The notes under the pieces were generated by a model that did not search any database, was not told the origin of the DNA, and worked only from the letters and a program-made list of their open reading frames with translations. This document shows, piece after piece, positions 33,981 to 42,255 of a DNA stretch of 64,000 nt. Position numbers and translations under genes: made by a program. Position 1 is the stretch's first letter; each line of letters opens with the position of its first letter. The stretch is from Streptomyces sp. 2114.4 (GTDB lineage: Bacteria > Actinomycetota > Actinomycetes > Streptomycetales > Streptomycetaceae). Location of the stretch: the NCBI RefSeq assembly GCF_900187385.1, contig NZ_FYEY01000001.1:3224001-3288000 (forward strand), in the 5' to 3' direction.

Positions 33981-34814
33981 ATGGCTGACGCGGAGATTGG
34001 CGTAATCGGCGGATCGGGTTTCTACTCCTTCCTCGACGACGTGACCGAGGTCACGGTGGACACCCCCTACGGGCGCCCCAGCGACTCGCTGTTCCTGGGA
34101 GAGATCGCCGGCCGCCGGGTCGCGTTCCTCCCCCGGCACGGCCGCGGCCACCACCTTCCGCCGCACCGCATCAACTACCGCGCCAATCTCTGGGCCCTGC
34201 GCTCGCTCGGTGTGCGCCAGGTCCTCGCCCCGTGCGCGGTCGGCGGTCTGCGCCTCGAGTACGGCCCCGGCACGCTCCTGATCCCTGACCAGCTCGTCGA
34301 CCGCACCAAGGCCCGTCCCCAGACCTACTTCGACGGCGAGCCGCTTCCCGACGGGCAGATCCCCAATGTCGTCCACCTGACCTTCGCCGACCCGTACTGC
34401 CCCACCGGGCGGCAGGCCTCCCTCAAGGCGGCCCGCGGCCGGGACTGGGAGCCCGTCGACGGCGGCACCCTGGTCGTGATCGAAGGCCCCCGCTTCTCGA
34501 CCCGCGCCGAATCGCGCTGGCACGCCGCCCAGGGCTGGTCGGTGGTCGGCATGACCGGCCACCCCGAAGCCGTCCTGGCCCGCGAACTGAGCCTGTGCTA
34601 CACCTCCTTGGCCCTGGTCACCGACCTGGACGCGGGCACGGAGACCGGCGACGGTGTCTCCCACGAGGAGGTCTTCCGGGTGTTCGCCGAGAACGTGGGC
34701 CGGCTGCGGGAGGTCCTGTTCGACGCGGTCGCCGCCCTCCCGGACACCGCTGCCCGCGCCTGCCTGTGCACCGAGGTCCACACCGGCTGGGACCTGGGCA
34801 TCGACCTGCCGTAA
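33981..34814 (+). CDS. mtnP: S-methyl-5'-thioadenosine phosphorylase
   Basis: This 277-residue purine nucleoside phosphorylase-fold enzyme starts MADAEIGVIGGSGFYSF. It contains FLPRHGRGHHLPPHRINYRA, the phosphate/substrate motif VVIEGPRFSTRAES and GMTGHPEAVLARE. It splits methylthioadenosine to adenine and methylthioribose-1-phosphate in methionine salvage. Some actinobacterial homologues prefer methylthioinosine or serve as general purine phosphorylases, so specificity is not certain. It stands alone. Confidence 0.9.
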   Translation: MADAEIGVIGGSGFYSFLDDVTEVTVDTPYGRPSDSLFLGEIAGRRVAFLPRHGRGHHLPPHRINYRANLWALRSLGVRQVLAPCAVGGLRLEYGPGTLLIPDQLVDRTKARPQTYFDGEPLPDGQIPNVVHLTFADPYCPTGRQASLKAARGRDWEPVDGGTLVVIEGPRFSTRAESRWHAAQGWSVVGMTGHPEAVLARELSLCYTSLALVTDLDAGTETGDGVSHEEVFRVFAENVGRLREVLFDAVAALPDTAARACLCTEVHTGWDLGIDLP

Positions 34815-34915
34815 CGGCCTCGGAACCGCCTGCCGTAACCGCCTCGGAACTGCCGTAACGCCCCTCGAACCTGCCTGCCGTAACGCCTTGGAATCTGCCT
34901 GTCGTCACGGCTTCG
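34806..34915. repeat. Five degenerate repeats over and after the mtnP stop
   Basis: Five imperfect copies of a 20-25 bp unit, CTGCCGTAACG followed by CCTCGGAAC or close variants, begin inside the last codons of mtnP and run into the intergenic DNA. The mtnP stop lies in the first unit. From 34916 to 35057 nothing recognisable is seen. Confidence 0.65.
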
Positions 34916-35057
34916 GCGGACTGCCCGGCCTCCCCCTTGCGGGTGGCCGGGTTGTCCACAGGGGCGGGGTCATCCACAGCCCGGAGCGGGCGGGAGCGGA
35001 TTCCGGGACGGTGGTGAGCCCGGTCCCTCCGACCCCTCACCGCAGGTGGTGCCTACG

Positions 35058-35375
35058 ATGCCGCATATCCCTTCCGCTCCTCCCTGGCCTCCCTCTCCCC
35101 TCTCTCCGTGCCCCCCTCCTCCTGCCCCTCCCCGGGCCGACCCCGCCCTTCTCTCTCCGCCGCTCCCCCCTCCTCCGCCATGTGACGTGCCGCACTTCCC
35201 TCCCGTACGGGCGGGCGGCGGCCGAGGCCGATGGGGCGGGAGCGCGCGGCAGCGGATGCTGGCCGCCGGCCTGGCACTGACCGCCGCGGCACTGGCCTGC
35301 GGAGCCTCGTACGGTGCCGTACGAGCCGCGCCCGTCTCCGGCTGCCCGTCGGCCACGGCCGCGGGAGGGCGGTGA
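35058..35375 (+). pseudogene. Possible truncated SAF-type/hypothetical protein upstream of mscL
   Basis: A 105-codon frame from ATG 35058 has a proline-rich start, then HFPPVRAGGGRGRW and a hydrophobic segment MLAAGLALTAAALACGASYG. As I remember it, Streptomyces mscL is usually preceded by a SAF-domain membrane protein with a similar basic-plus-hydrophobic N-terminus. Here the protein ends right after the hydrophobic segment and no SAF domain follows in any frame. It may therefore be a remnant, or an unrelated small membrane protein. DNA from 35376 to 35657 holds no supported gene. Confidence 0.35.
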
Positions 35376-35657
35376 CCATGCCCCAAGATCAAGTGGCATC
35401 CGTACTCCCCGCACGCAACACTGCTCCGCATGGCGGGGCATCCGCCGCGCGCCAATGGGGTCGCGCTCACCGCATCACCACAGCGGTATCCGTCCACGGC
35501 GTCTGCAGGGTCAACGCCCTCCGCCGGACGCGCACCAGGGCTCCGGCCGACCGCCGGTGCACGGGGCAGGACTGGACACCTCCGCCCTGCCCTGCCGTAA
35601 GTTGCGGTGCTGTCTGTTGGTGCACCATCCGTAGTGAGCGTGGAAAGAGGCTGTCAG

Positions 35658-36164
35658 GTGAGCGAGAGCAAGGGCGTCCTGCAGGGATTCAAGGAATTCC
35701 TGATGCGCGGCAACGTCATCGAACTCGCGGTCGCGGTGGTCGTCGGTGCTGCCTTCACGAACATCGTGAACGCCGTGGTCAAGGGCATCATCAACCCGAT
35801 CGTGGGCGCGCTCGGTTCGCAGAACCTCGATCACTACCAGTCCTGCCTGACCGAGACCTGCGCCAAGGATCCCAAGACGGGCGCGTTCACCGACGGTATT
35901 TACATCCTCTGGGGCTCGGTGCTCAGCGCCGCCCTGACGTTCCTGATCACCGCCGCGGTCGTCTACTTCCTCATGATCCTTCCGATCAACAAGTGGAAGG
36001 AGCGCCAGGCGGCCAGGAAGGCGGACGAGAGCATCCCCGCGGACCCGACCGAGATCCAGCTGCTCATCGAGATCCGCGATGCGCTGATCGCGCAGCGCAC
36101 CGGCTCACCGTCCGCGCCGTCCTCCGGCACGGGGATCATCGGCACACAAAAGTCTCAGCAGTAG
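35658..36164 (+). CDS. mscL: Large-conductance mechanosensitive channel MscL
   Basis: This 168-residue protein starts at GTG 35658, 7 nt after AGAGG. It has GFKEFLMRGNVIELAVAVVV (first helix, pore), a periplasmic loop with two Cys (SCLTETC), a second helix ending in YFLMILPINKWKER and a cytoplasmic tail. MscL opens under membrane tension to release solutes after osmotic downshock. The two loop cysteines could form a disulfide. It is a single-gene unit. Confidence 0.94.
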   Translation: MSESKGVLQGFKEFLMRGNVIELAVAVVVGAAFTNIVNAVVKGIINPIVGALGSQNLDHYQSCLTETCAKDPKTGAFTDGIYILWGSVLSAALTFLITAAVVYFLMILPINKWKERQAARKADESIPADPTEIQLLIEIRDALIAQRTGSPSAPSSGTGIIGTQKSQQ

Positions 36165-36207
36165 CAGGCGCCAACGGCGGCCGGCCCACGCCGCCCCCTC
36201 GCCTCGC

Positions 36208-36492
36208 TCAGAGGTGGTGGGGCGGCTTTTCGTCGAGGAAGCGGGCCAGGTCGGCGGCGCTGTCACCGCGGTCCGGGCGCTCGCCCCAGCCACGGTCGGT
36301 GTCGTCCGAGGACTGCTGGTTCAGCGGGTCGTCGAAGATCAGCCCCGCGGCGGGCTTGGGGGCCGGGCGCACTGCCGGCGAAGGCGCAGCGGCCTGGGCG
36401 GCCTCGGACGCCTCTCGGGACGCGTCCCGGGGCACGTCCTGGGACGCATCCTGGGGCATGGGGGCCGACTCGGGTTCGGGGCTGGTGCTCAC
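36208..36492 (-). CDS. Conserved small hypothetical protein
   Basis: This 94-residue acidic protein starts at GTG 36492. The N-terminal half is low complexity (Pro, Ala, Ser, Asp). The C-terminal half, IFDDPLNQQSSDDTDRGWGE and FLDEKPPHHL, looks like a conserved Streptomyces motif block. There is no membrane segment and no recognised domain. It is convergent with mscL, 43 bp apart. Function unknown. Confidence 0.7.
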   Translation of the reverse strand: MSTSPEPESAPMPQDASQDVPRDASREASEAAQAAAPSPAVRPAPKPAAGLIFDDPLNQQSSDDTDRGWGERPDRGDSAADLARFLDEKPPHHL

Positions 36493-36577
36493 CCCTTCAG
36501 GGTACGGGCGCGCGGGGAGCGGTCACCGCTCAGCACGGGCCCGCGTCCCCGCCCGCCGGCCATCGGAGCCCTGTCGC

Positions 36578-37159
36578 TCAGGGGCGGTGGCCGGGGTGGT
36601 GGAGCGTCCGGGCACGGGTCTGGTCAAGGGCGCCGTCAGCACCGATCGGCAGGAAGTGGTCCAGCTGCCACGCCTGTGTGCTGCGGGCCTGGCGACTGGC
36701 CGGCTCCACCCACGGCGGGTAAATGCGGAACGCACGCTTTCCGCCCGTGCCGCTGCGGGAGACGATGCCCCGTTCAGCGAGCACATCCCGCGGAAAGACG
36801 AAGTGCCCGAAGTGCCCGTCCTGGCGGCTGCTGATGACGAAGAGCTCGACCGCGTCCGCGGAGTCGAACGGCTGAATCGGCCCGCCGGGGCTCCGCTTCC
36901 ACACCGTGACGAACTGGCCGGCCTTGGTCGGGGTCGTCTTGGCCACCCGGAACCTGACGGCCGAGCCGTCGAGAGTGAATTCATGGGCCGCGTACTCCGC
37001 GCTCTCCGCTTCGGGCACCGGCCGCGAGCAGACGAACCCGCACGGGTCATACACCGTCGTCTTCGCCGCAAGAAGCTCCTCGTGCAGCGATTCCCCACCC
37101 GCCCAGGGCTCGGAACCTGCGGGGCACTGCGCAGCGGATTCCGCGGAATGTGTCGCCAT
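36578..37159 (-). CDS. MepB family protein
   Basis: This 193-residue protein carries blocks typical of the MepB family: EYAAHEFTLDGSAVRFRVAK, TPTKAGQFVTVWKR, GGPIQPFD and FGHFVFPRDVL. MepB was named from the staphylococcal mepRAB efflux operon, but its biochemical role is not known, and no mepA-like gene is next to it here. ATG 37159 gives a sensible start. It is transcribed alone. Confidence 0.78.
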   Translation of the reverse strand: MATHSAESAAQCPAGSEPWAGGESLHEELLAAKTTVYDPCGFVCSRPVPEAESAEYAAHEFTLDGSAVRFRVAKTTPTKAGQFVTVWKRSPGGPIQPFDSADAVELFVISSRQDGHFGHFVFPRDVLAERGIVSRSGTGGKRAFRIYPPWVEPASRQARSTQAWQLDHFLPIGADGALDQTRARTLHHPGHRP

Positions 37160-37243
37160 TGCGCCATCGTGCCATTGCCGGCCCTCACGCAGGTCAGCGG
37201 GATGGCCGGGGCCCGCGGGCCGGTGCGGCAAGCGCCTCGCGCC

Positions 37244-37399
37244 TTACCGGCCCGGGTCGTGGGTCGGTATGGGATGCGGGCGGTGGCCGTCGCGGGGGCG
37301 GGTCGGCGGGCCCTGGGAGGCGCGGCTGCGCCTGAGGAGCCGGTTCCGGTGGGTGCCGGGCAGGGGATGGCGGGGGTGGTCGTACTCGTGGCGGGCCAT
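37244..37399 (-). CDS. Possible 51-residue hypothetical protein
   Basis: ATG 37399 has GAAAGG about 8 nt upstream and opens a short frame (MARHEYDHPRHPLPGTHRNR) with C or G in nearly every third codon position, as in real genes here. The product is basic and His/Pro/Arg-rich with no known domain. It could be a shadow of GC-rich DNA. Confidence 0.3.
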   Translation of the reverse strand: MARHEYDHPRHPLPGTHRNRLLRRSRASQGPPTRPRDGHRPHPIPTHDPGR

Positions 37400-37737
37400 G
37401 GGGAGGGGCCTTTCCGGTCGGGGGGTACGACGGCGCCCGGTCGGAAGAAGAGCGATGCCTTCGGGGCGGAGCCGGGGCAGGTAGGACACGTGGGGCACCT
37501 GGGACGTCTGAGGGCCGGTTCACGGACCACGCTAGGCACGCGTCATGCACATGGCCCGTTCCATGGGCCCAGCGGGTGAAGCCGCGCCACGTCACCGGCG
37601 TGGGCCGCGCCTGCTCCTGTGCCGACGTGCGCCGCGCCGTCCCCTGTACCGGCAGGGCGTGGGCCGCGCCCCTGCCGGGCCTCCTAGTGCCTCCCCTGAA
37701 CCGGTGCGGACCGCCGCTCCCCCGGGCGGCCGTCCCG
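37400..37737. other. Gap without a recognisable gene
   Basis: This is 338 bp of very GC-rich DNA between the small frame and the acyl-CoA synthetase fragment. Imperfect repeats of GGCGTGGGCCGCGCC are seen at about 37598 and 37658. No gene, RNA or clear promoter is recognised. Confidence 0.4.
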
Positions 37738-38271
37738 TCAGCGGGTGGCGGCGCCGGCGCCCAGTGCCTCGTGCCACCACAGGTCGCGGCCCGGCTTCCA
37801 GGAGACCGGCCGCGAGCACCGGTTCACCACCAGCACGGTGCGGTCCGGCACACCCCCTGAGGCCGCGCCCCGGGCCAGCGCGTGGTCGAGGACCGCCTTC
37901 ACCGGCCGTACGGCCCCGTCCCAGAACGCCGCATCGGCCGTGATCAGCACCCTGGCCGAGGACTCACGCGTCCGTGCGACCAGTTCGGGCACCGTCAACG
38001 AAACCGGCAGCGTGGTGCGTATCGCATCCAGTCGGCCGCAGGCGAGCGTGGCGATCACCGACTCCGGCACCAGTGGCAGATGCACCGCGACCCGGTCGCC
38101 GGCCCGTACGCCGAGCCGGGTGAGCGCGGCCGCGGCCCGCTCGGCCTGGTCGAGGAGCATGCCGTGCGTCAGCTCCTCATGGCGTCCCGGCTCCCCGCTC
38201 CAGGTGAGGGCGATTCGCGACGCCTCCGGTTCCTGCGCTTCCCGGGCGTCGTCTGCATGCTCTGAGCTCAT
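37738..38271 (-). CDS. Stand-alone N-terminal fragment of an acetyl-/acyl-CoA synthetase
   Basis: This 177-residue product matches the first part of the adenylate-forming core of acetyl-CoA synthetases: LLDQAERAAAALTRLGVRAG, DRVAVHLPLVPESVIATLAC, ARVLITADAAFWDG and GRDLWWHE. It stops before the P-loop-like TSGSTGKPKG motif and the adenylation centre, so it cannot be catalytic by itself. It may be a decayed gene or a small regulatory homologue; the intact frame and upstream palindrome argue for expression. ATG 38271 is chosen, with ATG 38283 and 38304 as alternatives. One substitution is notable: the normally conserved VVFGGF region reads TTLPVSL. Confidence 0.6.
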   Translation of the reverse strand: MSSEHADDAREAQEPEASRIALTWSGEPGRHEELTHGMLLDQAERAAAALTRLGVRAGDRVAVHLPLVPESVIATLACGRLDAIRTTLPVSLTVPELVARTRESSARVLITADAAFWDGAVRPVKAVLDHALARGAASGGVPDRTVLVVNRCSRPVSWKPGRDLWWHEALGAGAATR

Positions 38272-38310
38272 ACGGCGCAACATGCGGACCAGGATGTAGA
38301 TCATCGATCA

Positions 38311-38325
38311 ACGTTCACTGAACGT
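38311..38325. promoter_or_regulatory. 15-bp palindrome upstream of the synthetase fragment
   Basis: ACGTTCA and TGAACGT are perfect 7-bp inverted arms around one C, 40 bp before the synthetase start. This is the size and style of a TetR-type operator. No TetR gene is adjacent. Confidence 0.5.
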
Positions 38326-38329
38326 CCGT

Positions 38330-38377
38330 TGTACGAGCCGCTGTACGAGCCGTTCCACGGGCCGCTGCACGGGGCCG
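38330..38377. repeat. 12-bp tandem repeat array
   Basis: Four degenerate 12-bp units (TGTACGAGCCGC and variants) directly follow the palindrome. From 38378 to 38494 nothing is recognised. Confidence 0.5.
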
Positions 38378-38494
38378 TGCACAGAGAACGGGGCCGGTGC
38401 AAGGAGCCGGGTACGGGGACGTGCGCGCTCGTTGCCCCGGGTAAGGCTGCCCCGTTCCGGCACGCTCCATCCCTCCGCCGGCCCACCGGCAGGC

Positions 38495-39898
38495 TCACCC
38501 CACGCCCGCGGCCACCGCGTCGTATCCCCCCACCACATCGCACACGTCCCCGAACCCGTGCGCCTCCAGCAGTGCCGCCGCGATCACCGACCGGTTGCCG
38601 CTGCGGCAGTACAGGACGACCGGGCGGGCCGGGTCCAGTTCGGTGATGCGGGCGGAAAGGCCGGCCAGCGGGATGTTGCGGGCACCGGGGAGGGCACCCG
38701 CCTCGTACTCGGCCGGATTACGGACATCGATCAACTGGATGCCGGACGCGTGCTCCTCGGGCAACTCGCCTGCCGGCTGGGGCAGCTCGTCGTGGCGGAT
38801 GCGATGGCTGCGGCGGGCGAGGGCGGGCGTGCGCTCCAGTACGGCGGCCGGGTCGGGCAGATGGCCGAGGACGTGGTCGTAGCCGATGCGGGCGAGCCGG
38901 AGGCGGGCCTCCTGCTCCGTACCGGGGTCGGCGAGCAGCACGATGGGGGTGCCCGGGGCGACCACGCTGCCGGCGTACTCGGCGAACCGGGTGTCCAGGC
39001 TCGTATGGAGCGAACCGGCCAGGTGCGCACGGGTGTATGCGGCCCGCGGGCGGCAGTCGAGGAGGGCGGCGCCCTGCCGGTCGCGGGCCGCAAGCACCTC
39101 GTCGAGGGTGAAGGCGGGCGGCGGGCCGGGCTCCAGGAGGGCGTGGCCGTCGCGGTTGAGGGCCGCGTCGTGCGCGAAGTACCCGGGGGTGGCGGGCTGT
39201 CCCGCGGTGACCAGCCGGACGAAGTCGGCCTCCGGCATGGGCTGCAGGGCGTAGTTGAGGCGGCGCTGGTCGCCGATCGTGGAGCTGGTCTCGGTGGAGA
39301 GGCTGCGGCCGCAGGCCGAGCCCGCGCCGTGTGCGGGAAAGACCCGGGTCGCGTCCGGGAGGGTCAGGAGTTTGGTGTGCAGGGAGTGGTGCAGACGGGC
39401 GGCCATGTCGTGCGGGGAGTGACCGGCGGCGGAGAGCAGGTCGGGCCGGCCGACATCGCCGACGAAGAGGGTGTCACCGGTGAGCACGCCGAACGGCACC
39501 TCGTCGTCCGGGTGTTCGCGGAGGACCAGGCAGATGGATTCAAGGGTGTGGCCGGGGGTGGCGAGGACAGTGAGGGTCACCCCTTCGTCGTCGTGCGCCC
39601 CGAGCGAGATGCGCTCGCCGTCCCGTAACCGCCGTATGGGGAAGCCGGTTTCGGCGGCTTCCCCGAAGGCGATGGCGGCATCGGTGGCCCGTGCGAGTTC
39701 GAGGTGGCCGGAGAGGAAGTCGGCGTGAATGTGCGTCTCGATGACGAGTTCGATGCGCAGGCCGGCGGCTTCCGCATCGCGCAGGTACTCGTCGATATCG
39801 CGGCGCGGGTCGACGAGGACGGCGCGGCCGGTGCTCTCGTCGCCGATCAGATACGACGCCTGGGAGAGGCAGTCGAGGTAGTACTGCGCGAAGTGCAC
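38495..39898 (-). CDS. Metallo-beta-lactamase/rhodanese fusion (persulfide dioxygenase type)
   Basis: This 467-residue protein starts at GTG 39898, 7 nt after GGAGG. The N-terminal half is an ETHE1-like metallo-hydrolase (ETHIHADFLSGH near residues 46-57, TPGHTLES, LTGDTLFVGDVGRPDL, VFPAHGAGS). Two rhodanese domains follow: the first lacks a catalytic Cys, the second has YCRSGNR near residues 435-441. Such fusions oxidise glutathione- or mycothiol-type persulfides to sulfite and pass sulfur to thiosulfate. It is next to a GntR regulator, a TSUP exporter and a sulfide:quinone oxidoreductase, so it should act on the persulfide that the latter makes. Confidence 0.87.
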   Translation of the reverse strand: MHFAQYYLDCLSQASYLIGDESTGRAVLVDPRRDIDEYLRDAEAAGLRIELVIETHIHADFLSGHLELARATDAAIAFGEAAETGFPIRRLRDGERISLGAHDDEGVTLTVLATPGHTLESICLVLREHPDDEVPFGVLTGDTLFVGDVGRPDLLSAAGHSPHDMAARLHHSLHTKLLTLPDATRVFPAHGAGSACGRSLSTETSSTIGDQRRLNYALQPMPEADFVRLVTAGQPATPGYFAHDAALNRDGHALLEPGPPPAFTLDEVLAARDRQGAALLDCRPRAAYTRAHLAGSLHTSLDTRFAEYAGSVVAPGTPIVLLADPGTEQEARLRLARIGYDHVLGHLPDPAAVLERTPALARRSHRIRHDELPQPAGELPEEHASGIQLIDVRNPAEYEAGALPGARNIPLAGLSARITELDPARPVVLYCRSGNRSVIAAALLEAHGFGDVCDVVGGYDAVAAGVG

Positions 39899-40255
39899 GG
39901 TCGGCCTCCAGGGTGCGCGGGCCCGTGCGCGGCGGCTGGGGCCCGCCCGGGCAGGGTGCGTTGTGCGGATGCACGGATGTACGTACATTAGGGAGCCGGA
40001 TGGCGGGCGACAAGCCGAGGACGTCTTCCCGGCGCTCCATGTGACGGCGCACCAGGCGAACTTGCGTGACGACGTGGCAGGTATCACGTCCGACGTCACC
40101 ACGTGCGGACGGAGGTGACGTCACATCAGCCTCCGGGCGCGACGCACGACACCCTGCCCGCCGGACGGCTGTACCGACTCCCCGGCATCAACAACCGCAC
40201 CACTCACGCCACCCGCACTGCCCACACCACCCGTACGCCCGCGGAGGAACCCACC

Positions 40256-41056
40256 ATGACGACCGAGCCGCCGGACGGCGCGCACGGCCCGCGTCCCCTG
40301 GACCGGCGCTCGCCACTGCCCCTGTGGGCGCAGCTCTTCGCCGATCTGCGCCGTCGGATGGAAGCCGGCGCATTCCGTGCGGAGTTCCCGGCCGAGCACC
40401 GGCTGACCGGCGAGTACGAGGTCAGCCGGCACACGGTCCGCGAGGCGCTGCGCAAGCTGCGCGCCGACGGCCTGGTGATCGCCGAGCGCGGCCGCACCAG
40501 CCGGCTGGACACCCGCCGCATACAGCAGCCGCTGGGCTCCCTCTACAGCCTCTTCCGCGAGCTGGAGGGCCAGGGCGTGGAGCAGCGCAGCGAGGTGTTG
40601 CGGCTGGAACGGACCGCGGAGGGGACGGTCGCCGGGCATCTGGGGCTGGTTCCGGATGCGCCGCTGGTCGTCCTGGAACGGCTGCGGCTCGCGGACGGCG
40701 AACCGCTCGCTCACGACACCGCGTATCTGCCCGTCGAAGTCGCCGAGCCGCTGCTGGACGCCGACTTCGGGCACACCTCGCTCTACGGAGAGCTGACGCG
40801 GCGCTGCGGAGTGAAGGTCACCGGCGGCCGGGAGCGGATCCAGCCGTTCCTGCCGGACGTCCGGCAGGCGTGGCTGCTGGGGCTGGCCGACCGGGAGGCG
40901 GCGTTCACCATCGAGCGGCTGGGGCGGGCCGGGGAGAGGCCCGTGGAGTGGCGCGAGACGGTGGTCCGCGGCGACCGGTTCTCCTTCGTCGCGGAGTGGT
41001 CCGACCGGAATCCGGCCGTCGCCCTCGCGCCGCGTGCCTCGTGTCCGTCCTCATAG
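40256..41056 (+). CDS. GntR family (HutC/UTRA) transcriptional regulator
   Basis: This 266-residue protein has a GntR winged helix (about residues 20-85, YEVSRHTVREALRKLRADGL) and a C-terminal UTRA ligand-binding domain (about 95-250). ATG 40256 follows GGAGG. Divergent from the persulfide dioxygenase gene and overlapping the TSUP gene by 16 bp, it probably controls both, responding to a sulfur metabolite or another small molecule. This ligand assignment is inferred from context only. Confidence 0.85.
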   Translation: MTTEPPDGAHGPRPLDRRSPLPLWAQLFADLRRRMEAGAFRAEFPAEHRLTGEYEVSRHTVREALRKLRADGLVIAERGRTSRLDTRRIQQPLGSLYSLFRELEGQGVEQRSEVLRLERTAEGTVAGHLGLVPDAPLVVLERLRLADGEPLAHDTAYLPVEVAEPLLDADFGHTSLYGELTRRCGVKVTGGRERIQPFLPDVRQAWLLGLADREAAFTIERLGRAGERPVEWRETVVRGDRFSFVAEWSDRNPAVALAPRASCPSS

Positions 41057-42177
41057 CCGCCGCGGCGCTGCCGTGCGGACTGCTGATCGGTCTGCTGCTG
41101 GGCTCGCTCGGCGGCGGCGGTTCGGTGCTGGCGGTGCCCGCGCTGGTCTATCTGCTGGGGCAGTCGCCGCACGAGGCGACCGCGGGCGCGCTGATCGTCG
41201 TCATGGTCGGTTCGGTGACCGGGCTGGTCTGCCATGCCCGTGCCGGGCGGGTCCGGTGGGCGGCCGGTACGGCATTCGGGGCGCTGGGTACGGCCGGCAG
41301 CTACCTCGGCTCCCGGTGGAGCGCGGCGCTGGACCCCGCGGTGCTGATGGCGGCGTTCGCGGGGCTGCTGCTCGTGGTGGCGGCGATGCTGGTGTCACGG
41401 GGGCTGCGCGAGTGGCGAGCGGCGGGCGGTGCCCGTCCCATACGGGAGTCCCCGGAGACGGTTTCCTCGGGAGATGCGAGGGAGGAGGAGGCCGTGCCCT
41501 TACGTGATACTCCGGAGCCGCCCGCGCCCCTTCGCCACTCGCCGGGCCCCGCGCCCTTACGGGACAGCCCGGGTCCCGCACCCTTACGGGAGGCCCCGGA
41601 GCTCTCGCCCTTACGGGACACCCCGAGTACGGCCCCCACGGACCCCTCCGCAGGCCGGACCGCCGGTCCTTCCCACCCCACGGGCCCCACGGGATCCGGC
41701 TCCGCGGGAACCCGCCCCACGGCCACACCTCCCACGAGCCCCCAGCCCGTCGGCCCTCATTCCGCCGGCCCCCGGCCCGCAGGCACCTCCCGGCCCGCCC
41801 GTCGTCCCCTCCGGTTCGCCGTGACCGCCTCCGCCGTCGGGCTGCTCACCGGTTTCTTCGGGGTCGGCGGCGGCTTTGTCGTCGTACCGGCGCTCACCCT
41901 GGTCCTGGGCCTGGAGATGCCGGTCGCCATCGGCACCTCTCTCCTCGTCATACTCCTCAACTCCCTTACGGCGCTGGGCACCAGGGCCGGCACCGGGGCA
42001 CTGGACTGGCCGGTGCTGGCGGGCTTCGCGGCCTGTGCAGCGGTCGGCAGTCACCTCGGCAACCGCCTCACCACCCGTCTGCGGGCGCACACCCTGACCA
42101 CGGCCTTCGCCTGCCTCGTCACCGTCCTCGCCGTCTCCATGGCGGTCACCGCCCTGCCCCGCCTCTGGTCGCCCTGA
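41041..42177 (+). CDS. TSUP family sulfite/thiosulfate exporter with repeat-containing linker and four TTA codons
   Basis: The two halves of this 378-residue membrane protein each begin with the TSUP glycine motif: LLLGSLGGGGSVLAVPALVY (about residues 18-37) and FFGVGGGFVVVPALTL. Between them is a hydrophilic linker of about 120 residues, far longer than usual, made of nine-residue PLRD-type repeats followed by a Pro/Thr/Ser/Gly stretch. Four leucines in the repeats are coded by TTA (41500, 41557, 41584, 41611). GTG 41041 lies inside the GntR gene. TSUP carriers export sulfite, sulfonates or similar anions; with the flanking sulfur enzymes, sulfite export is likely. Confidence 0.85.
   Translation: MSVLIAAAALPCGLLIGLLLGSLGGGGSVLAVPALVYLLGQSPHEATAGALIVVMVGSVTGLVCHARAGRVRWAAGTAFGALGTAGSYLGSRWSAALDPAVLMAAFAGLLLVVAAMLVSRGLREWRAAGGARPIRESPETVSSGDAREEEAVPLRDTPEPPAPLRHSPGPAPLRDSPGPAPLREAPELSPLRDTPSTAPTDPSAGRTAGPSHPTGPTGSGSAGTRPTATPPTSPQPVGPHSAGPRPAGTSRPARRPLRFAVTASAVGLLTGFFGVGGGFVVVPALTLVLGLEMPVAIGTSLLVILLNSLTALGTRAGTGALDWPVLAGFAACAAVGSHLGNRLTTRLRAHTLTTAFACLVTVLAVSMAVTALPRLWSP
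41494..41631 (+). repeat. 27-bp in-frame repeats in the TSUP linker
   Basis: Five degenerate 27-bp units start at 41494, 41524, 41551, 41578 and 41605, each coding for x-P-L-R-x-x-P-x-x. The core CCCTTACGGGA recurs, which is why TTA codons recur. One extra codon separates units one and two. Confidence 0.85.
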
Positions 42178-42255
42178 TTCCCTCGGCCTCAAGGCCGACC
42201 ACCCACCACGCACCCCACTCACCACTCGTCACTCCCCACTCACAGGAGGAAGCAC

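Noticed and set aside
35231..37579. Long rightward frame across mscL and the antisense of the MepB-like gene
   Set aside because: The product is Arg/Gly/Pro-rich without motifs and overlaps well-supported genes in other frames.
41494..41631. CRISPR-like short repeats
   Set aside because: Units are contiguous, in frame and encode protein repeats; there are no spacers. No CRISPR array or cas gene was seen anywhere in the window.
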